This document shows positions 7,936-16,034 of a DNA stretch of 64,000 nt, one piece after another (position 1 is the first letter of the stretch; the number at the start of each line of letters is the position of its first letter). The notes beneath the pieces are model-generated. The model saw only the letters and a program-made list of their open reading frames with translations, had not been told where the DNA came from and ran no database searches. This DNA is from Deltaproteobacteria bacterium (GTDB taxonomy: Bacteria > Myxococcota_A > Polyangia > GCA-2747355), in the NCBI GenBank assembly GCA_020633415.1, contig JACKDQ010000002.1, positions 558,001 through 622,000 of the forward strand. The letters run 5' to 3'. A program made the translations under genes and the position numbers.

Positions 7936-9411
7936 CTACGACTTCCGCTCGGACCGAGCGTCATGCCCAACCACAGTAGCGATGATCGGTAGCGAGACCG
8001 CGAACGTCGTCGGCTCACCGTCCTCGAGGGTCAACGCGCCACCGAGCCCATCAACGATCGCCGCGGAGATCGCCAACCCGAGCCCCGTGCCTTGGCCAGG
8101 ATCTTTGGTGGTAAAAAACGGATCGAAGATCCGCAAGCGATCGGCCGCCGTGATCGACGGGCCATCGTTGCTAACGAGCAATGAGACGCGATCTTTGCCG
8201 CGCCGCGCCGCGATGCGGATCTCGCCGGCACCGGCACAAGCATCCGCGGCGTTGAGCAACAAGTTGACCAGCACTTGCGCCAATTGCTGGCGATTGGCCC
8301 GCACCTCGGGAACACCCGCGAACGAAGACTCAACGACTTGCACAACGAGCTCGCGGAACCGCTGCTGTGGGGCAACCAGCGCCAGCGCCTCACGGACCAA
8401 CGAAAGCAGATCGACTGAGTCACACAACTGATCTGCAGGACGCGAATAGTCGAGCAGCTGGCGCAACGTTTGATGAATGCGTTCGGCTTCGGCGCGCATC
8501 CGCTCGAGCGCGTCCTTGATCTCCGCGTCGTCCAATCCGCCATCGAGCAACAGCTCGGTGAAACCGACGATCGACTGCATCGGATTGCCGACCTCGTGGG
8601 CGATGCCGGCGGCCAAACGACCGACAGAGGCGAGCTTTTCCGATTGGATCAGAGTCGCCTGCTGTCGCGCGATCTGATCGAGCTGGTCCTGAATCGAGAC
8701 CGCCATCTTGTTGAACGAGTCGGCGAGCGAGGCGAACTCAGCCGCGCCGGATTCGCTGAGCTTAACCTGCAGATCACCACCCGCTACGGCCGACGCCGCC
8801 TGCTGTATCCGCTGCAGCGGACGGATCACGTAGCGTGTGCTAACCAGCACGACAAAGACGACCAGCATTAGACCATCGAGAGCCATCAGCACCCAAAACA
8901 CCATCGGCCAATCGACCGCCGCACCGGCCAAAGGCATCTGCACGCGCAGCGCGCCACGCAGCTGGCCATCGAAGTAGATCGGCGCCGCAACTTCGATTCG
9001 CCCCAAGTCGCGAACTTGCACAACCTCCTGCTCCGTACGCAATGCCCGGCGCAGTCCATCACCCCGACCATCCAAGCTCCCCCGGCTCGCCACGCGGCGG
9101 AACTGCTCGTCAACGACCTCGACCAGCGAAAACGGCGCGTCCGCCGATAGGTGCGCCACGCTGCGAACAACACTGGTGTGATCGGCGCGAGCCAGCGGAC
9201 CACCGAGGACCGCAGCCAACGCCTTGCCGATGGTTTTCACGTAAGACATCTGCACGCGATCGGACTGCAGTCGAACCGCCCAGCTGGTCAACACACCGAC
9301 CGAAACCGTTGCGACCAGGAGGATTACCGCAAGACCGCCGATCAGCTGGCTGCGCAGACCAGGCAAACTGCCGGCGTGCGGGCCGCTCTGCTGGGTCGTT
9401 GATGTCACCAT
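7936..9411 (-). CDS. Membrane sensor histidine kinase (HAMP, HisKA, HATPase)
   Basis: 491 residues from the ATG at 9411; a longer frame exists but would run into the divergent xseB gene. Two membrane helices (about 22-45 and 169-191) enclose a periplasmic sensor of about 120 residues with no recognised fold. HAMP (192-245) is followed by the H-box LAAGIAHEVGNPMQS with phospho-acceptor His272, an N box (LNAADAC), and G boxes (FFTTKDPGQGTGLGLAIS). The arrangement fits an NtrB-like or ZraS-like kinase that would phosphorylate a response regulator. No regulator gene adjoins it, so its partner is unknown; the sigma-54 regulator at 22656-24041 is one possibility by type only. Confidence 0.88.
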   Translation of the reverse strand: MVTSTTQQSGPHAGSLPGLRSQLIGGLAVILLVATVSVGVLTSWAVRLQSDRVQMSYVKTIGKALAAVLGGPLARADHTSVVRSVAHLSADAPFSLVEVVDEQFRRVASRGSLDGRGDGLRRALRTEQEVVQVRDLGRIEVAAPIYFDGQLRGALRVQMPLAGAAVDWPMVFWVLMALDGLMLVVFVVLVSTRYVIRPLQRIQQAASAVAGGDLQVKLSESGAAEFASLADSFNKMAVSIQDQLDQIARQQATLIQSEKLASVGRLAAGIAHEVGNPMQSIVGFTELLLDGGLDDAEIKDALERMRAEAERIHQTLRQLLDYSRPADQLCDSVDLLSLVREALALVAPQQRFRELVVQVVESSFAGVPEVRANRQQLAQVLVNLLLNAADACAGAGEIRIAARRGKDRVSLLVSNDGPSITAADRLRIFDPFFTTKDPGQGTGLGLAISAAIVDGLGGALTLEDGEPTTFAVSLPIIATVVGHDARSERKS

Positions 9412-9534
9412 CAAAGTGTATCGCGTCGGCTTAGCCGACCGCCAGCAACAGCTTCTTGCCACCGGCGGATGGCAAACCGCCTGCTCTAGAGTCGATTTGA
9501 CCACCCCAAGGCGCTGCGCTAACGTGATTGGGCC

Positions 9535-9771
9535 ATGGCCAAAAAGCAGCAACCCAGCTCAAGTTTTGATGAGGTCGTCGAGCAGCTCGAAACGCTGGTC
9601 GAGAAACTCGAGTCCGGCGATCTCAACCTTGAGCAGGCGCTAACGTTGTTTGAACGGGGCATTGCGCTTTCGCGACGCGGACAAGAGATGCTCGATCAAG
9701 CTGAGCGCCGCGTCGAGGTACTATTGCGCGATGGCGTCGTCGCACCGCTGGAAGAGCAAGACGCGACCTAA
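9535..9771 (+). CDS. xseB: Exodeoxyribonuclease VII small subunit
   Basis: 78 residues, the usual length. The sequence FDEVVEQLETLVEKLESGDLNLEQAL with later LFERGIALSRRGQEMLDQAE is diagnostic of XseB, two helices that coat the large subunit XseA and are needed for single-strand exonuclease activity. XseA is not in this window. In many proteobacteria xseB precedes ispA and dxs; here dxs follows after 91 bases with no ispA between. It lies divergent from the histidine kinase gene. Confidence 0.95.
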   Translation: MAKKQQPSSSFDEVVEQLETLVEKLESGDLNLEQALTLFERGIALSRRGQEMLDQAERRVEVLLRDGVVAPLEEQDAT

Positions 9772-9862
9772 CGAGATCAGCTGGCGAAAATCGCGCCCCG
9801 GCGAAAATCGCCCGCCGAGTCGAGCTAATTGTCGCTAGCGAACGCGTGGACTCAGAGGGCTC

Positions 9863-11788
9863 ATGAACTACATCGAGGGAATCGACAGCCCGCAAGACCT
9901 CCGACGCTTGCCGCGCAGTGCGCTCGGGCAAGTTGCCAGCGAGCTTCGCCAACTGATCCTCGAAACGATCAACCGCAATGGTGGCCACCTCGGAGCTGCA
10001 ATGGGGGCGGTCGAGCTCGCGATCGCGGTCCACTACGTCTTCGACTCCCCATACGACCGAATCATTTGGGACGTTGGCCATCAGGCACACGCGCACAAGA
10101 TCCTCACCGGTCGACGGCAGCGATTTCACACAATCAAGCGTGACGGTGGCCTTTCCGGTTTCCTCAAGCGCAGCGAGAGCCCGCACGATATCTTCGGCGC
10201 CGGCCACGCTTCGACCTCGCTCTCGGCAGCAACCGGCATCCGCGAAGCGCTCCGCCTCAAAGACGCATCAAACAAGGTCGTCGCGCTGATCGGCGACGGC
10301 GGGCTGACCGGCGGGATGGCCTTCGAAGCGCTAAACCACGCCGGCGCGCTCAAACGCGACCTAATCGTAATCCTCAACGACAACGGCATGTCGATCAGTC
10401 CCAACGTTGGAGCGCTCTCGGAATGGTTTAGCCGCAAACTAACCGGCGAGTCGATGACGCGTTGGCGCCGACGCATCCGCCAACTGCTGGGCGCGCTCAA
10501 CGACGATGCGGTGCGAATGGTCGAGCAGCTGCTCGACCGCACCAAGCAGATGGTCGCCACGCCCGGCGTGTTGTTTGAAGGGCTGGGTTTCGAGTACATC
10601 GGGCCGATCGATGGCCACGATCTCGAAACATTGATCGACACGCTAACCGATGCGCGCCGCCTCAACCGAGCGGTGGTTGTCCATTGCAAGACGCGCAAGG
10701 GCGAGGGTATTCCCGGCGCCGATCACGACCTTGAGCGCTACCACGGCGTCCAGCCCTACGAGCTGCAAGCGCCACCGCACAGCGAGGCTACAGAAAGCTT
10801 CCAGACCTCGCGAACCAGACAACGCATAACGCTGAGCAGCGAGGCGACGAGCTTTACCTCGGTCTTCGGCCAAACGATCTGCCAACTTGCCGCCGCCGAT
10901 CCGCGCGTGGTGGCGATCACCGCGGCGATGACCCAGGGCACCGGGCTCGTCGAGTTTTCCAGGCGCTTTCCGGAACGCTTCTACGACGTGGGCATTGCCG
11001 AAGCTCATGCCGTAACCTTCGCAGCCGGCATGGCTTGCGAGGGCTTCCGACCGGTTTGCGCGATCTATTCAACTTTTCTGCAGCGCGCCTTCGACCAGGT
11101 GATTCACGATGTCTGTCTCCAAGAACTGCCGGTCACCTTTTGTATCGATCGCGCCGGCTTGGTCGGAGCGGACGGCCCAACCCACCACGGCGTGTTCGAC
11201 ATCTGCTATTTGCGCACGATCCCCAACTTAGCGCTGATCGCGCCTCGCTCGCTCGATCAGCTGCCGTCCCTGCTCGCGGCAGCGATCGATCGCGGCGAGC
11301 CCGTTGCCATTCGCTGGCCGAAGGGCGCCCCGGCAGCGACGCTTCCGCGCGCAGCCGAGCTGCCTTGGGGGCAGGCCGAAGTGCTCTTCGAGAGTGGGCC
11401 CGAGCTGCTGCTGATCGCCAGCGGCACGATGGTGCCCGAAGCGCTCGCCGCCGCCAATCAGCTCTCGGAGCGGATCGGCGTGACGCTGATCGATCCCCGT
11501 TTCCTCAAGCCGCTCGATGCGGACACGCTTTGTCCCCGCCTGGCACGAGCCAGCGCCATCGTCACCGTAGAGGAAGGCGTGCTTGCCGGTGGATTGGGTT
11601 CCGCGGTTCTCGAACTGTGTGAAACCAACGACTTAAGACCACGGGTCCGTCGTCTGGGGATCGCCGACACCTTCGTCGACCACGGCGACATTGCGCGACT
11701 GCGCGGGCGATTCGGGCTCAACCGGCAGGGGATCGTCGCCGCCTACGAATCGATCGCAGCCGAAGGTCAGATCTTCTCGATCCGCTGA
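9863..11788 (+). CDS. dxs: 1-deoxy-D-xylulose-5-phosphate synthase
   Basis: 641 residues, typical for DXS. It condenses pyruvate and glyceraldehyde-3-phosphate with thiamine diphosphate, the first step of the MEP isoprenoid route. Seen are IIWDVGHQAHAHKILTGR, SPHDIFGAGHASTSLSAATG, the thiamine-diphosphate site GDGGLTGGMAFEALNHAG, LNDNGMSISPNVG, the transketolase pyrimidine domain with YDVGIAEAHAVTFAAGMA, and DRAGLVGADGPTHHGVFD. The C-terminal transketolase domain is complete. It probably shares a transcript with xseB. The rest of the MEP pathway is not in the window. Confidence 0.96.
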   Translation: MNYIEGIDSPQDLRRLPRSALGQVASELRQLILETINRNGGHLGAAMGAVELAIAVHYVFDSPYDRIIWDVGHQAHAHKILTGRRQRFHTIKRDGGLSGFLKRSESPHDIFGAGHASTSLSAATGIREALRLKDASNKVVALIGDGGLTGGMAFEALNHAGALKRDLIVILNDNGMSISPNVGALSEWFSRKLTGESMTRWRRRIRQLLGALNDDAVRMVEQLLDRTKQMVATPGVLFEGLGFEYIGPIDGHDLETLIDTLTDARRLNRAVVVHCKTRKGEGIPGADHDLERYHGVQPYELQAPPHSEATESFQTSRTRQRITLSSEATSFTSVFGQTICQLAAADPRVVAITAAMTQGTGLVEFSRRFPERFYDVGIAEAHAVTFAAGMACEGFRPVCAIYSTFLQRAFDQVIHDVCLQELPVTFCIDRAGLVGADGPTHHGVFDICYLRTIPNLALIAPRSLDQLPSLLAAAIDRGEPVAIRWPKGAPAATLPRAAELPWGQAEVLFESGPELLLIASGTMVPEALAAANQLSERIGVTLIDPRFLKPLDADTLCPRLARASAIVTVEEGVLAGGLGSAVLELCETNDLRPRVRRLGIADTFVDHGDIARLRGRFGLNRQGIVAAYESIAAEGQIFSIR

Positions 11789-11888
11789 TCAGCGCCGCTG
11801 GCCGTCGAAAACGGAAAAATTCGCCCACCACGAGCTAATTAGCTAAATCTATTGCGTTTCCCTGAAAAAGCCGGCTACGATAGTTAGC

Positions 11889-12803
11889 ATGACTCGCGGA
11901 AGCGATGAAGTCACAGCAGTAACGGCTGCTTCAGCACCGCGACTGGTGGACGCGGAAGAACGTGCGGCCCATCTGGTCGTGCTTAGCGGCACGAACGTGG
12001 GTCAGATTTATCCGCTCAGCGAACGGGAGACCGCCATCGGCCGCGCCGAAGGTTCAGCCATCCAGTTGATGGACGCCGGCATCTCCCGCCACCATTCGAT
12101 GGTCGAACGCAACGAAGATGGTGTATTCGTCGTCCGGGACACCGGGAGCCGCAACGGTACGTTCGTCAACAATGAGCGGGTCGAAGAACCCTACGCACTG
12201 CTCGACGGCGACAAGATTCAGCTCGGCGTGATGACTATCCTCAAGTTCAGTTACGACGACGAGCTTGAAGCGACCTACGCACGAAAAATGTACGATGCCG
12301 CGCTGCGCGACGGCCTGACAGGGGTCTTCAACCGACGCTATTTCGATGAACGCATCCAGTCCGAGTATTCGTTCTGCGTACGGCATGGAAAAGCATTGGC
12401 ACTGTTGATGATCGATCTCGACCACTTCAAAACGGTCAACGACAGCTATGGTCACGTGGCCGGCGACAAGATCCTCACCGAATTCGCGGCGCTGCTCACC
12501 CGGATGATCCGCGCCGAAGACGTGCTGGCCCGCTACGGCGGCGAGGAGTTCGCGATCATTTGCCGCGACACAGACGTCAAAAAGGCCTCGATTCTCGCCG
12601 AACGGATTCGCTATGCCGCTGCCGCCTACGACTACGTGGTGGGCAATCGGCCGATCCAGGTCACCGTGAGCATTGGCGTGGTTTCCGTGCCCGATCGCGA
12701 GCTACAAAGTCCGACGGAAATCATCGAAGCCGCAGATGAAGCGCTCTACAAGGCCAAGGCCAAAGGGCGCAACTGCATCATCACCCGCCAAGTCCTGAGC
12801 TAA
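11889..12803 (+). CDS. FHA-GGDEF diguanylate cyclase with intact inhibitory site
   Basis: 304 residues. An N-terminal FHA domain (about 30-125) has the phosphothreonine-binding set IGRAEGS, SRHHS and DTGSRNGTFVN. A GGDEF domain follows (about 130-304) with FNRRYFDERI, IDLDHFKTVNDSYGHVAGD and the active-site GGEEF at 217-221. RAED at 208-211, five residues before it, is a proper RxxD I-site, so the cyclase should be feedback-inhibited by cyclic-di-GMP. No membrane helix, so cytoplasmic and controlled by binding of a phosphorylated partner, possibly a Ser/Thr kinase substrate. A sister gene lies at 26328. Weak promoter-like hexamers lie just upstream but are not convincing. Confidence 0.92.
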   Translation: MTRGSDEVTAVTAASAPRLVDAEERAAHLVVLSGTNVGQIYPLSERETAIGRAEGSAIQLMDAGISRHHSMVERNEDGVFVVRDTGSRNGTFVNNERVEEPYALLDGDKIQLGVMTILKFSYDDELEATYARKMYDAALRDGLTGVFNRRYFDERIQSEYSFCVRHGKALALLMIDLDHFKTVNDSYGHVAGDKILTEFAALLTRMIRAEDVLARYGGEEFAIICRDTDVKKASILAERIRYAAAAYDYVVGNRPIQVTVSIGVVSVPDRELQSPTEIIEAADEALYKAKAKGRNCIITRQVLS

Positions 12804-12881
12804 TCCGCGCTTTCCAAACCGCACTCGCTAAACAAGCGCCGAGATGCCTAGCGTCGGTGGACGAACTAGCTCCCGTCATCG

Positions 12882-15281
12882 TTGTATGTTATTCCCAAAG
12901 TTATCCAACGCGCGCTGAACATAGCCAAGCCGATCTGCCCACAGCTGCTCGCGGTGCTGCTGATCTGCCTCGGTTCCGCTGGTCATACCGGGCGTATTCG
13001 AGCGGCCAACCTGCAGCCGTACTTCAACGACCCCGCGCTGGCTGCCCTGCACTGGGCCGTCGCTTCGGGCAACGGCGACAAAGTGGTCGCCAAAATTCAG
13101 CAGGCCTATCGTCGTGCCGAGCGCTCGCAAAAGCGTCCGCTGCGGCTGCTACTCGCGCGCGCATTGCTGCAGGACAAGCAATACGACCGCGCGACTGCGC
13201 ACTTTAGCGCGCTGGTGCTGAGTTACCCACTGCTGGGCGACTACATGCGCTATTTTCTGAGCATCGCCCACTATCGCGCTGGCCGGTTTGCCGAGGCCGC
13301 GCAGACCGCACGCAAAGTTTCGACCGAATCAGCGATCTACACCGACGCACAGTTGGTGCTCGCCGAGGCACTGCGCGCAATTGGCGACGAGCAGGGCGAG
13401 ATCGCGATTTGGAAGTCGTACGTCACCCGCTACGCGCGCAGCGGACGCGCCGGCGAGGCCTATCTGCGGATCGGCGAAGTGCTGGCCAAAGACAAGCGCA
13501 CCCATCGCGACGCGCTGACCGCACTGAAGAACGCCGTGGTCAAGACGCCACTGTCGCGCCAAGCCAGCCGCGCGCGCGAGCTGCTCAAAGAACTCAGCGA
13601 ACAACTCCCTGACGGGGCAAAACTCGCAACGTTGAGCATCGATGAGCGCTTTGACCAGGCCCGCAGCTTCTACGGCGCAATGCGCCATCAGCAGGCGCGC
13701 CAGGCGATCGAACAGCTGCTGGCCCTCGGCCCAGCGCTTCCAGCGAAAATGCGCTGCGAAGCGAGCTACATGCAGGCCGATGCCACGTACCGCTCGCGCG
13801 ACCGCGTAGCCGCAGCGCGGCTGTTTGCCGACGCGGCCAAGCACTGCGCGACCGCCGGTCAAAATCTACTGGCGATCAAGAGCCTGTTCAAACGCGGGCG
13901 GTGCTTGATCCGGACTGGCGCTTATCAACAAGCCGCCGATCAGTTCCTTTCGATACAAAAAGCCCACAGCAAGCACAGCTACGCCGATGACGCGCTGTTA
14001 CGCGCTGCCGAAGCCGCCGCCGAATACGCCCCCCAAGATCAGGTCACGGCGCTGCTCGCACGCATACCGCGCACATACCCCGATGGGGACATGGCGCCCG
14101 AAGCGCTCTGGCGACTTGCCCGTCAGGCCTATCTCTCGCGACGATACCAAGACGCGATTCGCTACCTCGAGCGCATCGAAGCCCGCGGCAGGGCCCAGTT
14201 CTACTACAGCAAAGGCCGGGCACTGTATTGGAAGGCTCGCGCCCAAACGCGGCTGGGACGCAAGCAGGCCGCGCTGCAGACATACACCACCCTGCTCGAT
14301 CGCTATCCGCTTTCTTACTACGTATTGCTCGCACTCAATCGACTACGCAACGAACGGCGCCAAGCCTACCAGGCTGCGCTGAGCCGTCTGTTCGCGCCGA
14401 TCGCCAAAGGCAAGCAGTCATGGAACCTCGTTGAGCCAGCGCTCGACAGCGCGCAGCGCCGAGCGTTTCGTCGCGGCATCGAGCTCGCACGTCTGCAAAT
14501 GGGCGATCACGCGGCGCGCGAATTGGCGCGTTGCGACCTGCGGATCAGCAGCGCGACCAAGCCGCAGCGCCTGTGGCTTGCAGCCGTGCTCTATGACGCC
14601 GCCGGCCTTTGGCACCTCTCACACCGTGCACCACGCCGCGTCGATCAAAGCTGGAAGCAAAGCTACCCTCATGGTGACAACCTGCGCCGCTGGCAACTGG
14701 CCTATCCGCGCGCCTTCGCTAGCGCCGTACGCGCACGCGCACACAAGGAGCGGCTGCCGGCCGCGCTGATCTGGGCGATCATGCGCGAAGAGAGCGGCTT
14801 TTCGCCGACGATCGAATCCTACGCCAACGCCGTCGGGTTAATGCAGCTGATTCTGCCCACGGCACGCCGCGTCGCTCGGCCACTGGGCATCCGAGCGACG
14901 GCCGAAACCCTGCGCGACCCAGCTACCAACATTGCGCTGGGGGCCAGCTATCTCGGGCAACTCAAACACGAATTCTCTGGGCAGCTGCCGCTGATCATCG
15001 CCGGCTATAACGCTGGTGGCGCAGCCGTCTCGCGTTGGCTAACCAAACGGCGTCACTTACCGCTCGACGAGTTCATCGAGCTCATCCCCTACGACCAAAC
15101 GCGTCGCTATACCAAACGGGTACTCGCTAGCGTGCTGACCTATCACGCGCTCTACGGTGCACGTCAACCGCCGCGCCTGGCCTTTGGTCTGCCAAAACAC
15201 ATCCGAAGCAGCGCTGACAAAGTCCGGCCACGCGGCAAAGCCAAGCGACGTGGCGCGCGCCACAAGAGCCGTAGTCGTTAG
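12882..15281 (+). CDS. Lytic murein transglycosylase, Slt70-like
   Basis: 799 residues. No ATG or GTG opens the frame; the TTG at 12882 is the only start before the signal-like helix (LLAVLLICLGSAGHTG). A long array of TPR/superhelical repeats (about 50-590) precedes an SLT domain: AIMREESGFSPTIESYANAVGLMQL, with catalytic Glu637, then GASYLGQLKHEFSG and IAGYNAGGAAVSRW. The enzyme cleaves the MurNAc-GlcNAc bond in the periplasm giving 1,6-anhydro ends. The doughnut of helices plus C-terminal SLT matches the soluble Slt family, though this is longer than the E. coli enzyme (about 645 residues). It ends with a basic tail (RPRGKAKRRGARHKSRSR). Confidence 0.9.
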   Translation: MYVIPKVIQRALNIAKPICPQLLAVLLICLGSAGHTGRIRAANLQPYFNDPALAALHWAVASGNGDKVVAKIQQAYRRAERSQKRPLRLLLARALLQDKQYDRATAHFSALVLSYPLLGDYMRYFLSIAHYRAGRFAEAAQTARKVSTESAIYTDAQLVLAEALRAIGDEQGEIAIWKSYVTRYARSGRAGEAYLRIGEVLAKDKRTHRDALTALKNAVVKTPLSRQASRARELLKELSEQLPDGAKLATLSIDERFDQARSFYGAMRHQQARQAIEQLLALGPALPAKMRCEASYMQADATYRSRDRVAAARLFADAAKHCATAGQNLLAIKSLFKRGRCLIRTGAYQQAADQFLSIQKAHSKHSYADDALLRAAEAAAEYAPQDQVTALLARIPRTYPDGDMAPEALWRLARQAYLSRRYQDAIRYLERIEARGRAQFYYSKGRALYWKARAQTRLGRKQAALQTYTTLLDRYPLSYYVLLALNRLRNERRQAYQAALSRLFAPIAKGKQSWNLVEPALDSAQRRAFRRGIELARLQMGDHAARELARCDLRISSATKPQRLWLAAVLYDAAGLWHLSHRAPRRVDQSWKQSYPHGDNLRRWQLAYPRAFASAVRARAHKERLPAALIWAIMREESGFSPTIESYANAVGLMQLILPTARRVARPLGIRATAETLRDPATNIALGASYLGQLKHEFSGQLPLIIAGYNAGGAAVSRWLTKRRHLPLDEFIELIPYDQTRRYTKRVLASVLTYHALYGARQPPRLAFGLPKHIRSSADKVRPRGKAKRRGARHKSRSR

Positions 15282-15325
15282 ATTGATGAAACGAGTATGC
15301 CGCGCGGCGTCTAGCCGCGGCTGCG

Positions 15326-16021
15326 CTATTTCGCCGCGCCGATGCAGACGTCCTGGTCACCCCTGCGACAGCAAGTCACAGGACCTGTGTCTTGCGGCCA
15401 ACCGCAGGCGTTGGAGACGAAAGCATCTTCGGCCCCTGGACAGGTCGCGAGCACTTCTTGAACCAGGCATTTGTTGCAGAGCTTGACCGAGTAGTTGAAG
15501 GTCGAGCTCTCGATCAACGAGTTGGTCCCTAGGCGAGCTGCGACAGCCGTCACTTCTAGATGGAGTGTCGGTCGCACCCCCTTGGGCAGAACCACCGCGT
15601 TGAGCAGCTCCGGTTTGATCGCTTCGATCAGCACGGCGCGAACGCCTCCCGGCACGATCACACCGGAGGTCGGCACACTGTATGAGAGCAAATCGGACGG
15701 AAACTCGAGCGGGATCTCGCTGGCGTCGATATTGATGCGCAGCTCGCGCAAATCGAGCGCATTGCGCTCGGGCTGTTGTGGATCGTTCTCCTGACTCGAG
15801 GCTGTCAGGTTCTTGATCAGCGGGATCAACCGATAGCCCTGTTTGGGCGACAGGGAGATATCCAACAGGCCGGAAGTGATCGAGGATTTCTCATCGGTAA
15901 CCACTTCACAGCTTTCGTTCGGTGCCTGATTTTGCAGGATGTAGAAGGCGCGCTCTTCAACGCAACCTCCGACCACCAAGGCAAACAGCACGACAAGAAA
16001 CGATACGCGATTGCGATTCAT
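15326..16021 (-). CDS. Uncharacterised lipoprotein at the end of the pil operon
   Basis: 231 residues with a ribosome site (GGGAGGG) just before the ATG at 16021. MNRNRVSFLVVLFALVVGGC is a lipoprotein signal (Cys20). The mature part is beta-rich, and its C-terminal third is Cys-rich (KLCNKCLVQEVLATC, NACGWPQDTGPVTCCRRGDQDVCIG), suggesting several disulfides. It begins 13 bases after pilQ ends, in the same direction, so it is very likely co-transcribed with the pilus assembly genes. I do not recognise the family. A role as an outer-membrane secretin partner would fit the position, but it is not a PilF-type TPR pilotin. Confidence 0.7.
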   Translation of the reverse strand: MNRNRVSFLVVLFALVVGGCVEERAFYILQNQAPNESCEVVTDEKSSITSGLLDISLSPKQGYRLIPLIKNLTASSQENDPQQPERNALDLRELRINIDASEIPLEFPSDLLSYSVPTSGVIVPGGVRAVLIEAIKPELLNAVVLPKGVRPTLHLEVTAVAARLGTNSLIESSTFNYSVKLCNKCLVQEVLATCPGAEDAFVSNACGWPQDTGPVTCCRRGDQDVCIGAAK

Positions 16022-16034
16022 CGTAACCCTCCCG

